DNA from: Euryarchaeota archaeon UBA173
Lineage (GTDB): Archaea > Thermoplasmatota > Poseidoniia > Poseidoniales > Thalassarchaeaceae
Reading direction: 5' to 3'
Length of the DNA: 7,971 nt
NCBI GenBank assembly: GCA_002498925.1
Contig: DAJH01000003.1
Location: forward strand, 16,098-24,068
The notes under the pieces: model-generated
Databases searched by the model: none
What the model saw: the letters and a program-made list of their open reading frames with translations, nothing else
What the model was told of the DNA's origin: nothing
Translations under genes and position numbers: made by a program
In this document: in pieces, positions 1 to 6,248 of the stretch
Position numbering within the stretch: the first letter of the stretch is position 1
Layout: every line of letters starts with the position of its first letter

Positions 1-1
1 C

Positions 2-235
2 GACGACTCTTGGTTTGGAACGGGCTCTAAATCCGAAGGGGAGGTGTCTGGGTGCTCAATAGGGCCGGACGCAGTCGTCTCCAGTGGTGCGAGTCTTACT
101 GACTGCGTAGTACTGGGGGGTGCCATAATTGGGAGAAGGGCAGTCCTCCAGAGGTGCCTTGTGGGAGAGGGGGCAGTGATTTCCGATGACTCCAGAATGG
201 TTGGTAAGATAATTGGCCATGGGGAATCAGAATAG
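2..235 (+). CDS. C-terminal end of a left-handed beta-helix protein, probable sugar-nucleotide pyrophosphorylase (5' partial)
   Basis: The frame is open from the window edge and ends with TAG at 233-235, giving 77 visible residues. They show hexapeptide-repeat spacing: small or hydrophobic residues recur every six positions in segments such as CSIGPDAVVSSGASL, CVVLGGAIIG and CLVGEGAVI, which is the signature of a left-handed parallel beta-helix. In archaea a short C-terminal helix of this kind usually follows a nucleotidyltransferase domain in glucose-1-phosphate or mannose-1-phosphate nucleotidylyltransferases, which make NDP-sugars for surface glycans. The catalytic domain lies outside the window, so the enzyme class is inferred; an acyl- or acetyltransferase is the main alternative. 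The ATG at 219 of the next frame lies inside this gene, so the two genes overlap by 17 nt or sit 37 nt apart depending on the tpiA start. Confidence 0.6.
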   Translation, partial: DDSWFGTGSKSEGEVSGCSIGPDAVVSSGASLTDCVVLGGAIIGRRAVLQRCLVGEGAVISDDSRMVGKIIGHGESE

Positions 236-272
236 TCGGCACGGTCAAAGCATCCGGGCTACTCGCATATCC

Positions 273-935
273 GTGAGCGAGACTCTGGTGGTTGTGAACT
301 TCAAGACGTATCAAGAGGCCCATGGCGCCTCTGCCGTGTCTCTGGCTCGTACTATGGAGGGAATTGAGACCAATGCAAGGCTAGTCGCAGCAGTTTCTCC
401 CCTGGACCTCGCACAGGTCGTTCAAGCAGCCCCGAATCTGGAAGTATGGTGCCAGCACATCGACCCTATCGGTTTTGGTTCCAATACTGGCTGGATTAAC
501 CCCGATACTGCGATACATTGGGGCGCTACTGGAACTCTGATTAATCACGCTGAGCACAAGGTCAGCCTGGAGCACGTGGCAATGCTTCTCGATCAGGTAC
601 CTGAGGACTTCCAGGTCTGCGCATGTGCTGCCGATACTGACGAGGCGAGGGCTCTCGCTGCACTGGTGCCTACCTATGTTGCAGTGGAGCCGCCGGAGTT
701 GATTGGAGGTGATGTTTCAGTGACTAGTGCCGACCCCGGCATAGTCTCTAGGACAGCAGATGCGGTCAGGGAGACGGACGAAAGAGTCGGAGTACTCTGC
801 GGCGCTGGGGTGAAGACCGGAGCAGACGTTGAGATGGCAGTCGAACTGGGGACATCCGGGGTTCTTCTCGCCAGTGGCGTCACGAAAGCAGCCGATCAAG
901 AGGACTCTCTCAAGGACTTAGTGTCCCTTCTCTAG
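273..935 (+). CDS. tpiA: Triosephosphate isomerase, archaeal type
   Basis: Triosephosphate isomerase interconverts dihydroxyacetone phosphate and glyceraldehyde 3-phosphate in cytosolic glycolysis and gluconeogenesis. From the GTG at 273 it is 220 residues, the short archaeal length (about 220-228) rather than the roughly 250 of bacterial and eukaryotic enzymes. Visible landmarks are VVNFKTY at residues 7-13 (substrate-binding Asn9 and Lys11), QHIDP and GSNTG at 61-73, GTLINHAEH at 87-95 with catalytic His92, VAVEPPELIGG at 136-146 with catalytic Glu139, CGAGV at 176-180 and GVLLASGVTKA at 196-206 (phosphate loops). I chose GTG 273 because it places NFK about ten residues from the N terminus as in archaeal homologues. 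An in-frame ATG at 219 and TTG at 213 would add 18-20 residues with no family similarity. No clear Shine-Dalgarno precedes either. The 3' end overlaps the convergent membrane-protein gene by 26 nt. Confidence 0.93.
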   Translation: MSETLVVVNFKTYQEAHGASAVSLARTMEGIETNARLVAAVSPLDLAQVVQAAPNLEVWCQHIDPIGFGSNTGWINPDTAIHWGATGTLINHAEHKVSLEHVAMLLDQVPEDFQVCACAADTDEARALAALVPTYVAVEPPELIGGDVSVTSADPGIVSRTADAVRETDERVGVLCGAGVKTGADVEMAVELGTSGVLLASGVTKAADQEDSLKDLVSLL

Positions 936-1824
936 GGTCCCTGAACGTAGTCATCAGAAATATCAATGCAACAGTTATCAGGGTCCCTGCAGACCTATTC
1001 CACTCAATGACAGAGGTCAGCAATAATACGCCAATGTACATGCATGCAAGTACGGCAAGCAGAGTCAGGTGTATCACCGGAGCGCCATTCAGCCTGGGGT
1101 CGATGAAGTCGTAGAAGTAGAAGCCCTTCTTCATGGCGAATAGAGCTGAGAAAATTACATATGCGGAGCCGAATAGTATCGGGAAGGATATGTGCTCTAT
1201 TCCCACTGAAGTCCCAGTAACAATTAACTCGAATCCGAGAATTATTACGTTTCCATTGTGCATCATTTGACTGTCCCATCGGAAGTAATGCCTGAAATCG
1301 TCGCCCCTTTCATGGGCCTCTGGAATTAGCATGAATGTCACAGTGACGGTGACTAGTAGGGCACAGGCACAAGAAGAAGCAAGTGTTGCCGGGCAAATGA
1401 TGAGTAGTGAATTAGGGACTTCGAGTCCGATAATATCCGCCCAAGAGGCATATGCCGCTATTGCGAAGTAAGCACCCATGAGGAAAAAACTCCACATCGT
1501 GAACGCCGCTAATCGATGTGTACCGAATATCCTCCTCGGGCCATACTCTCTGGACTCATAGTCGAGTACGTTGTAAGACAGCCCGGTCTTGCTAGCAACA
1601 ATCAAACATAGGGTCGTGATAACAGTCAGTGCAGCCATAGTTCTGAATATCGCCAATGCAATGGTCGGGATCACGGGCGAGCTAGAAATTTCTAGAATGT
1701 CATTCCCCACTTCCGTAGATCCGCCTGAGAAGATCCAGTATATCGCTATCAGTGAAACCAAGGAAACTAGCGCCATGGTGGATGTGGTCCGGTCAGTTCC
1801 AGAGTACTCCCTGATGCCGGCCAT
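910..1824 (-). CDS. Hypothetical polytopic membrane protein, about eight transmembrane helices
   Basis: The 304-residue product has roughly eight hydrophobic segments, near residues 17-33, 51-78, 103-128, 139-168, 191-209, 214-231, 250-273 and 278-294. The polar connections carry conserved-looking elements: a His-Arg pair before helix 3 (GTHRLAAFTMWSFFLMGAYF), HNGN at 189-192, His211 followed by FP, and FYFYDFIDPR at 235-244. The combination of F-T-x-W-S-F before a YF helix, a His-Asn at a helix start, and an aromatic YxF-x-D-P segment faintly recalls eukaryotic multi-pass families such as FAR-17a/AIG1 or rolling stone. I could not confirm this and assign no function. The ATG at 1822-1824 is the first in frame and precedes a polar N terminus. 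The gene begins 66 nt after the stop of the large surface-protein gene on the same strand, so co-transcription is possible; no strong TATA box or oligo-T terminator lies between them. Confidence 0.85.
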   Translation of the reverse strand: MAGIREYSGTDRTTSTMALVSLVSLIAIYWIFSGGSTEVGNDILEISSSPVIPTIALAIFRTMAALTVITTLCLIVASKTGLSYNVLDYESREYGPRRIFGTHRLAAFTMWSFFLMGAYFAIAAYASWADIIGLEVPNSLLIICPATLASSCACALLVTVTVTFMLIPEAHERGDDFRHYFRWDSQMMHNGNVIILGFELIVTGTSVGIEHISFPILFGSAYVIFSALFAMKKGFYFYDFIDPRLNGAPVIHLTLLAVLACMYIGVLLLTSVIEWNRSAGTLITVALIFLMTTFRDPREGTLSP

Positions 1825-1890
1825 ATAGGTTCCAATTACGCACCAACTATCAATCCTACCGCGGAATGATTCGTCCAGATAGTACTCTCT

Positions 1891-4800
1891 CTAACGCCTT
1901 CTGGAGATTCCCGCTGCCATGGAAATGGCGACAAGGGCACTCATGAAAGCGAAGCCAGGGATCGAGCCACCTGAATCATCCGCAGCCTCTGCTATGCAGG
2001 ACGACTGTCCCTTCTGGGGCTGAGTCTCGCCCGATGGGCAGGGCTGCTGGAAGAACGCCCCGGATTCGGGGACGTGGTTGTTCACGCCCGCATCGATGCA
2101 ATAAGTCGCCTTGGCCAGTGGTTGGTAGGAACCAGGCTCACAAGGGGTCTGGGAGGGGGAGCCCTCGGACTCGACGTAATGCCCCTTCTGCGCGTCGATA
2201 CACCCAGTCTGGCCGGCTTCCGGTTGGTAGGTGCCAGGCTCGCACGGGAATTGGTTCAGTGAGCCAATCAACGAGACAATGTGCCCGGGATCCGCTTCCA
2301 GGCACTCGGATTGCCCTGTGGACGGCTGGTAGGTGCCGACTCCGCAGTACTCGAAGTCCAATGACCCCTCTCCCGCAGCGAAGGCCCCAGCGGTCGTTTC
2401 GATACACGTGGCTCTACCCGCCTCGGGCTGATATGTCCCTGGTGAGCAAACTGTCTCAGCGGTTGCCGCTGGTCCCTCAGCGGAGTGTCCGGCTTCCGCC
2501 GTTATGCAGGAATCCTGACCCGCTAGGGGCTGGAAGGTACCTGGTACGCATTCCCTCTGGACCTCGGATCCAATACCATCAGCGTAGTTGCCGGGCTCCG
2601 CTTCCAGGCATGAGGAGGACCCTGCATCCGGCTGGTAGTATCCCTCTGGACATTCAGCTTGGGACGAAGACCCCTCTTCTACGACGTAGCTCCCCGGCTC
2701 GGCCGAGGTGCATATTACGGCACCGTAGTCAGGCTGGTAATGGCCCACCGCGCATGGTACCTCGTCCCCCGTCCCCTCGGACGGAGCGTGGTGCCCGGGA
2801 CTCGCGTCCATGCAAGAGGTCGCCCCGTTGGCCGGCTGGAATGTCCCTGGGGGGCATATCTCTTGCGAGGCCGCCCCATCGGTGTCGACGTAGTACCCCG
2901 GGCTCGAGTCCAGGCATTCGCTCTGCCCTTGCATCGGCTGGTATTGCGGCATTGTGCAGGAAGTCTGGGATGATGAGCCAGAGCCGCCAACGAAGTTGCC
3001 CGGATCCGCCAACTTGCATTCAGCGAGTCCCAGGGTATCCGCATACGCCCCAGGCTCGCAGAGAGTTTGCGATTCCGAACCGTAACCCGGTGCGTGGTGC
3101 CCAGCGAAAGCTAGGGAGCAAGACGATGCGGCGAGGTTGGCGGAGTAAGTCCCCGGGCCACACTCAGCCTGAGTCGTCGAACCCATGCCATCGACATAGT
3201 TCCCAGGATCCGCAGCGAGGCAGTTCGACTGGTTCGCTAGTGGCTGGTAGTAGCCAGTCCCGCACATCATCTGCGCGGTGGCCTCAACGTTTGTCTCGTG
3301 CCCCGGATCAGCTCCAAAGCAAGATGATTGCCCAGATTCAGGCTGATAGTATCCCGGCTCGCAAGCATCCTGTGAGGTTGCTGCGCTTACTGCTACGTAG
3401 TGTCCTGGCGCAGCCTCTGTGCAAGACCCTTGGCCAGCCAGGGGCTGGAACTCGCCTGGGGCGCACTCCAAATTTTCCTCTGAGTACTCGGGAGAGTGAT
3501 ATCCCGGCGATGTGTAGCCGGTGCATCCCCCATCAACTACGAAGTATCCGGACGGACACCCCCATGGAAGGGCATCTAGCATGGCTAGGGTCCCATCGTC
3601 GTCGGGGTCTCTGTCGCTAACCCATGCCGTTCCATCGGTCCCGGGCTCGACATAAATGGAGATGGGCAAGGCTGAATTTCCCATGGCTCCGTTTCCTAGA
3701 GTTCCCCCGTTGTCTGATCCCCAGCAGAACACCGAACCTGTGATGTTTATCCCGCAAGTGGCCTGTGACGCGACTCCCCAGTAGGTGGAGTTCCACCTAG
3801 AGTCATCATTGCTGAAGTAAGCTCCCGCTGCGACCGCGACGAACTCGTGATTCCCATAAACCTTCGAGATGTTCTCGAAGTCACTTTCAAACCCGAGACC
3901 TAGTTGTCCTCGGGAGTTGCTGCCTCCGCACCAAGCCTCGAAGTTATCGAGTATGGCACATCCATGAGAAGGGGATTGGGTGAACGAGACTACTGAGCGA
4001 TTCAGGTCCGGACCGAGGTAGGGGCTGAGGGCTGGTGTAGTGTTCCAACCGGGAGCGCCGGTGTTGGGGTCGCCGAACCCCCAGTAGGCGACATTTCCAT
4101 CATCCAGTACCGCTGTATGGCCCGTGCCTCCCGAGTCTATTGCACCGGCTGCCCTCCCTCCTGGCATTGGCACGTGAATCGGTTCCAATTGAACTCCGAG
4201 AATCACCGATGACCCGGCATCCACGTTGTGATCATTCACGTTGGTGGTTAGCCCTGTTAGTTGGTTACCGTTCTTGCCCGTCCAGGCGATATTGTGAGTA
4301 TGCTCATTTTCTCCGCCGTCAGCCCCTACCAGGTATCCCTTGCCAGCGCTCGGAAAAATCGACGCATCAGTCAGATTAAGGACGGTAGGGGGATTGGTAT
4401 CGGAATGGACGTATTGATCGGCTGTCAATGTCCTGTACCTCTCGCCCTGCCCCATTTCTCCGGCTGCACTGGACCCCCAGCAGTATACGCTGTTGTTCTC
4501 CAGTACGGCACAAGAGTGGCCGGAACCGACGGAGATGGAGATGGCGCTCATGTTGTCTGGCATCCCTGTCTCCTGGGGCCTAGTGACTCCGTTCCGTACG
4601 TTACAGAGGTCCCCCGTGGCGGGATTGGGCCTCGCTACATCATCGGCGCAGTATGCGCCTGTCCCCAATTGCCCAAACGAGTTCGCGCCCCAGCACGACA
4701 CATCGCCGTCGTCGATTATGGCGCAGAAGTGAGCGCTATCGCCAGTCCCAGCGATCGTCCTGACGGAGGCGTTTGGGCTCTGTGGGAAGTTTACCTTCTG

Positions 4801-5313
4801 AGCGAGCTTGCCCTGCGCATTCCTGCACGGGTACCATTGGAATCCTTGGTTCTCACACACAGGCCTGCCGAGCTCACCATTCTGGCCGCCGCCCCAGCAG
4901 TACAGCTCGTCCGTGGTGGTGATGGCGCATGCTGCGTACATTCCGACCGCAACTTCTCTGAACGTCATATTCTCGACATTGACCACATCGACCGGCGTAT
5001 CGGAGGAATTCTCTATGTTGCCCCAAGGCCCACCATCGCCGAGTTGTCCAGCATCGTTGAAGCCCCAGCAAGCCAACGTCCCGTTGTGCCTGACGTAGCA
5101 CGCAGTGCCTCGGGAAACCGATATGGAGGCGTCGGAGAAGATCGAGCCAGGTGTGAAGCCCGGGAAATTGGTATTTCCATGGGTCATCGACTTCTCTGGC
5201 AGTTCTTCCAGTTCGCTATTTCCGCCTCCCATTTGGCCAATTGAGGCAGTCATTCCTAGCATGAGACAAACTAGTCCCAGCGCAACGTATGTTGAGGCGT
5301 TCGCACGAGTCAT
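1891..5313 (-). CDS. Large secreted surface protein: signal peptide, RCC1-like propeller, GCC2/GCC3-like cysteine repeats, PGF-type C-terminal anchor
   Basis: From the ATG at 5311-5313 the product is 1140 residues. Residues 1-27 form a signal peptide (MTRANAS, then the hydrophobic run YVALGLVCLMLGMTASIG). Residues about 60-555 hold seven RCC1-like units, each with a G-x-x-x-x-C-A segment followed by CWG and a GQLG-type turn. An Asp-rich stretch resembling a thrombospondin type 3 loop lies at 567-580. One degenerate unit and fourteen and a half 34-residue repeats (C-x-P-G-x-Y-Q-P ... C-x-x-A-x-P-G) fill about 586-1106. The end is a Gly/Ser linker, PGF at 1119-1121, a hydrophobic stretch and RRR. 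Such an architecture implies export, disulfide bonding, membrane anchoring and display on the cell surface, probably for adhesion or binding of polymers; the ligand is unknown. The frame stays open to a GTG at 5373, but those extra 20 residues would place a polar leader before the signal peptide, so I prefer 5313. Confidence 0.93.
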   Translation of the reverse strand: MTRANASTYVALGLVCLMLGMTASIGQMGGGNSELEELPEKSMTHGNTNFPGFTPGSIFSDASISVSRGTACYVRHNGTLACWGFNDAGQLGDGGPWGNIENSSDTPVDVVNVENMTFREVAVGMYAACAITTTDELYCWGGGQNGELGRPVCENQGFQWYPCRNAQGKLAQKVNFPQSPNASVRTIAGTGDSAHFCAIIDDGDVSCWGANSFGQLGTGAYCADDVARPNPATGDLCNVRNGVTRPQETGMPDNMSAISISVGSGHSCAVLENNSVYCWGSSAAGEMGQGERYRTLTADQYVHSDTNPPTVLNLTDASIFPSAGKGYLVGADGGENEHTHNIAWTGKNGNQLTGLTTNVNDHNVDAGSSVILGVQLEPIHVPMPGGRAAGAIDSGGTGHTAVLDDGNVAYWGFGDPNTGAPGWNTTPALSPYLGPDLNRSVVSFTQSPSHGCAILDNFEAWCGGSNSRGQLGLGFESDFENISKVYGNHEFVAVAAGAYFSNDDSRWNSTYWGVASQATCGINITGSVFCWGSDNGGTLGNGAMGNSALPISIYVEPGTDGTAWVSDRDPDDDGTLAMLDALPWGCPSGYFVVDGGCTGYTSPGYHSPEYSEENLECAPGEFQPLAGQGSCTEAAPGHYVAVSAATSQDACEPGYYQPESGQSSCFGADPGHETNVEATAQMMCGTGYYQPLANQSNCLAADPGNYVDGMGSTTQAECGPGTYSANLAASSCSLAFAGHHAPGYGSESQTLCEPGAYADTLGLAECKLADPGNFVGGSGSSSQTSCTMPQYQPMQGQSECLDSSPGYYVDTDGAASQEICPPGTFQPANGATSCMDASPGHHAPSEGTGDEVPCAVGHYQPDYGAVICTSAEPGSYVVEEGSSSQAECPEGYYQPDAGSSSCLEAEPGNYADGIGSEVQRECVPGTFQPLAGQDSCITAEAGHSAEGPAATAETVCSPGTYQPEAGRATCIETTAGAFAAGEGSLDFEYCGVGTYQPSTGQSECLEADPGHIVSLIGSLNQFPCEPGTYQPEAGQTGCIDAQKGHYVESEGSPSQTPCEPGSYQPLAKATYCIDAGVNNHVPESGAFFQQPCPSGETQPQKGQSSCIAEAADDSGGSIPGFAFMSALVAISMAAGISRRR
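1894..1971 (-). other. PGF-type C-terminal surface-anchoring signal of the surface protein
   Basis: The last 26 codons encode a Gly-Gly-Ser linker, Pro-Gly-Phe, a hydrophobic segment of about 15 residues (AFMSALVAISMAAGI) and three terminal arginines. This tripartite layout matches archaeal PGF-CTERM-like sorting tails, which archaeosortases cut and replace with a lipid in haloarchaea. Whether this lineage processes it that way or keeps it as a simple membrane anchor cannot be told from the window, and no archaeosortase is encoded here. Confidence 0.7.
1996..3465 (-). repeat. Tandem 102-nt coding repeats, 14.5 copies, encoding 34-residue cysteine modules
   Basis: Counting from the first Cys at 3463-3465 to the last at 1996-1998 gives fourteen full units and a final half unit. 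Thirteen full units are 34 residues (102 nt) and one, the second, is 33. The consensus is C-x-P-G-x-Y-Q-P-x-x-G-Q-x-x-C-x-x-A-x-P-G-x-Y-V followed by about ten residues rich in Gly, Ser and Gln. Units 4 and 5 lack the QP-x-x-G core and read YSANLAASSC and YADTLGLAEC. The units resemble GCC2/GCC3 or ephrin-receptor-like modules with two cysteines per unit 14 residues apart. DNA copies are diverged, with only short shared blocks such as the GGCTGGTA on the plus strand (encoding Tyr-Gln-Pro), so this is an old, protein-level repeat. A degenerate extra unit precedes it up to about 3558. Confidence 0.92.
3649..5136 (-). repeat. RCC1-like beta-propeller region, about seven repeat units
   Basis: Seven units recur within the encoded residues 60-555. 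Signature Cys/Tyr-Trp-Gly positions fall at residues 82, 139, 207, 278, 410 and 530, plus a variant WCGG at 461-464. Most are preceded by a Gly-x-x-x-x-C-A-hydrophobic strand and followed by an N/S-x-x-G-x-L/M-G turn, as in alpha-tubulin-suppressor/RCC1 repeats that fold into a seven-bladed propeller. Long insertions separate the units, and many cysteines suggest disulfide stabilisation outside the cell. The fifth unit (VLDDGNVAYWGFGDP) has lost both cysteines. Boundaries are approximate. Confidence 0.82.
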
Positions 5314-5356
5314 TGGTCCTGCAATGGTAACCAGCCTATCAACATCACCACAGGTG

Positions 5357-5363
5357 AATATAG
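5357..5363 (-). promoter_or_regulatory. Possible TATA box for the surface-protein gene
   Basis: The minus strand reads CTATATT here, centred about 47 nt upstream of the chosen ATG at 5313. This would give a start near 5334 and a 5' leader of about 20 nt. It lies just inside the 3' end region of the upstream eL41 gene, so read-through from that gene is also possible. Support is positional only. Confidence 0.35.
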
Positions 5364-5369
5364 AGAAAA

Positions 5370-5477
5370 TCACTGCTTAGCTCGCTTTCTAGCTGCCTTT
5401 CGCCTTCGGAGCTTCTTCTTGCGCCACTTCCAGCGCTGCTGGCCTCGCTTCTTCCATGCGCGAGAACCCCTCTTCAT
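5370..5477 (-). CDS. rpl41e: Ribosomal protein eL41-like micro-protein, 35 residues
   Basis: An ATG at 5475-5477 opens a 35-codon frame ending in TGA at 5370-5372. About half of the residues are Lys or Arg, with three Trp, and the core RWKWRKKKLRRRK closely matches the eukaryotic eL41 segment AKWRKKRMRRLKRK. As I recall them, euryarchaeal eL41 proteins also begin MKR, carry WKK-x-G and a WKW motif and are 35-37 residues, as here. eL41 is a single basic helix bound to rRNA; in eukaryotes it bridges the two subunits. A TATA-like element sits 26 nt upstream of the ATG, which supports an independent, leaderless transcript. The gene is short enough to be missed by length-limited gene finders. Its stop codon overlaps the extreme GTG of the surface-protein frame, but the likely ATG of that gene is 56 nt further on. 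Confidence 0.82.
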   Translation of the reverse strand: MKRGSRAWKKRGQQRWKWRKKKLRRRKAARKRAKQ

Positions 5478-5499
5478 GCGAGCGGCCGACCTGCTGCCC

Positions 5500-5507
5500 C
5501 TATATGA
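5500..5507 (-). promoter_or_regulatory. TATA-like box for the eL41 gene
   Basis: The minus strand reads TCATATAG, centred about 26 nt upstream of the ATG at 5477. This is the spacing expected for an archaeal promoter producing a leaderless mRNA. It is the only AT-rich patch in an otherwise GC-rich 55-nt spacer between tRNA-Arg and the micro-gene. Confidence 0.5.
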
Positions 5508-5532
5508 GCGATTCGCGAGAGCGGCTATTTCG

Positions 5533-5609
5533 TGGTGGGCGATACAGGATTCGAACCCGTGTCACCGGCTTAGAAGGCCAGCATGATATCCAGACTACAC
5601 CAATCGCCC
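5533..5609 (-). tRNA. tRNA-Arg (anticodon TCT), reads AGA/AGG
   Basis: The minus strand folds as a cloverleaf. Acceptor GGGCGAT pairs with ATCGCCC, followed by discriminator A and an encoded CCA at 5533-5535. The D arm contains AG...GG in its loop, the anticodon stem CTGGC pairs with GCCGG (one G-T), and the loop CTTCTAA places TCT at positions 34-36. The T arm is ACGGG-TTCGAAT-CCTGT. The mature body without CCA is 74 nt (5536-5609). The D stem is weak, with a G-T pair and a T-T mismatch. No intron is seen. Confidence 0.95.
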
Positions 5610-5695
5610 GAATTAGTTGCGCCGGCCGCTCCCTCATGAATCCCACACTTGGACGATTCTCCGAACCACGGTTTATTGAGAGAACCAAACTATCC

Positions 5696-6244
5696 CTATT
5701 CTCTCTTGAATGGCCTCGCGCACTTCGGGCACCTGTCTGGCTTCGTGACCCTTCTCCGTTCCCAGGAGTGTCCGCAGTTCCCGCAGATCCACTGCCTCTC
5801 GGGAAGGCTCGAAAGAACCTCCTCCCGCATGCCCCTCAGTACGGGCGAGTCCTTCAGCTTCGGCGATGGAGCAACCTCCTTCACGATTTGAGCATGGTTG
5901 CCATCGTGTTCTAGGAGGCCCGCAGCATGCAGGAGCTCGTGAGCCAGGGTGTGCCTGAATAGCTTCTCGTCATCTTCGAGGATACTGTTTATGCCAATGG
6001 TCACTGGGCCCGAGGGGATCCCCAGACGCCTCCTCCTGTACAACTCGTTGTGATCACACTCGAATCTAGTGACGCCAAGCCTGCTATCTCCTTGTTCCAG
6101 CCACTCTAGTTCCAAGGCACTAGTGAGGTTCTGTTTGAATGGGGCATCCATCCCCTCCAGGGCCAAAGACACTGACTCAATCAGGCCGTCTGGGATTTCT
6201 GGTCGCCCTGCCACCCCTCTCCCTCCGTTGCCCCTGCAACCCAT
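5696..6244 (-). CDS. SprT-like zinc metalloprotease with C-terminal zinc ribbon
   Basis: The 182-residue product carries HELLH at residues 102-106, the zinc-binding and catalytic motif of SprT/Spartan-type proteases, followed by HDGNH at 113-117, where His117 (or His113) is the likely third zinc ligand. A zinc ribbon ends the protein: CGNC at 154-157 and CPKC at 172-175. The order SprT-like domain then zinc ribbon is typical of the family, whose eukaryotic member Spartan degrades DNA-protein crosslinks; DNA repair is therefore plausible here but not shown. I start at the ATG at 6242-6244. The frame is open further upstream to 6370, but that extension is the reverse complement of tRNA-Ala and gives the CRDLNSGPLPC peptide commonly produced by translating across a tRNA gene. 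The stretch AAGGAGA directly before the ATG is too close to be a standard Shine-Dalgarno. Confidence 0.85.
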   Translation of the reverse strand: MGCRGNGGRGVAGRPEIPDGLIESVSLALEGMDAPFKQNLTSALELEWLEQGDSRLGVTRFECDHNELYRRRRLGIPSGPVTIGINSILEDDEKLFRHTLAHELLHAAGLLEHDGNHAQIVKEVAPSPKLKDSPVLRGMREEVLSSLPERQWICGNCGHSWERRRVTKPDRCPKCARPFKRE

Positions 6245-6248
6245 TCTC

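Noticed and set aside
213..272. Upstream starts (TTG 213, ATG 219) for triosephosphate isomerase
   Set aside because: The added residues are polar, resemble nothing in the family, and overlap the previous gene; GTG 273 fits the archaeal N terminus. ATG 219 remains possible.
1996..3465. Regular 102-nt periodicity considered as a CRISPR or satellite array
   Set aside because: The units are translated in frame without stops, vary at DNA level, and lack the identical-repeat and unique-spacer pattern.
2034..3620. A 528-codon plus-strand open frame opposite the cysteine repeats
   Set aside because: It is the antisense of a clearly coding repeat array. Its Arg/Pro/Ser-rich translation has no domain, and its openness follows from the repeat codon pattern.
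4261..5244. A 327-codon plus-strand open frame opposite the RCC1 region
   Set aside because: It is antisense to strongly supported coding sequence with CWG repeats; no recognisable motif and no promoter or ribosome site.
5314..5373. Extending the surface protein to a GTG at 5373
   Set aside because: It would put 20 residues with two acidic residues and a Cys before an otherwise well-formed signal peptide, and it collides with the eL41 stop.
5456..5914. A 152-codon plus-strand open frame across tRNA-Arg and the protease 3' end
   Set aside because: It overlaps a tRNA, the eL41 gene start and coding sequence on the other strand; the translation shows no family features.
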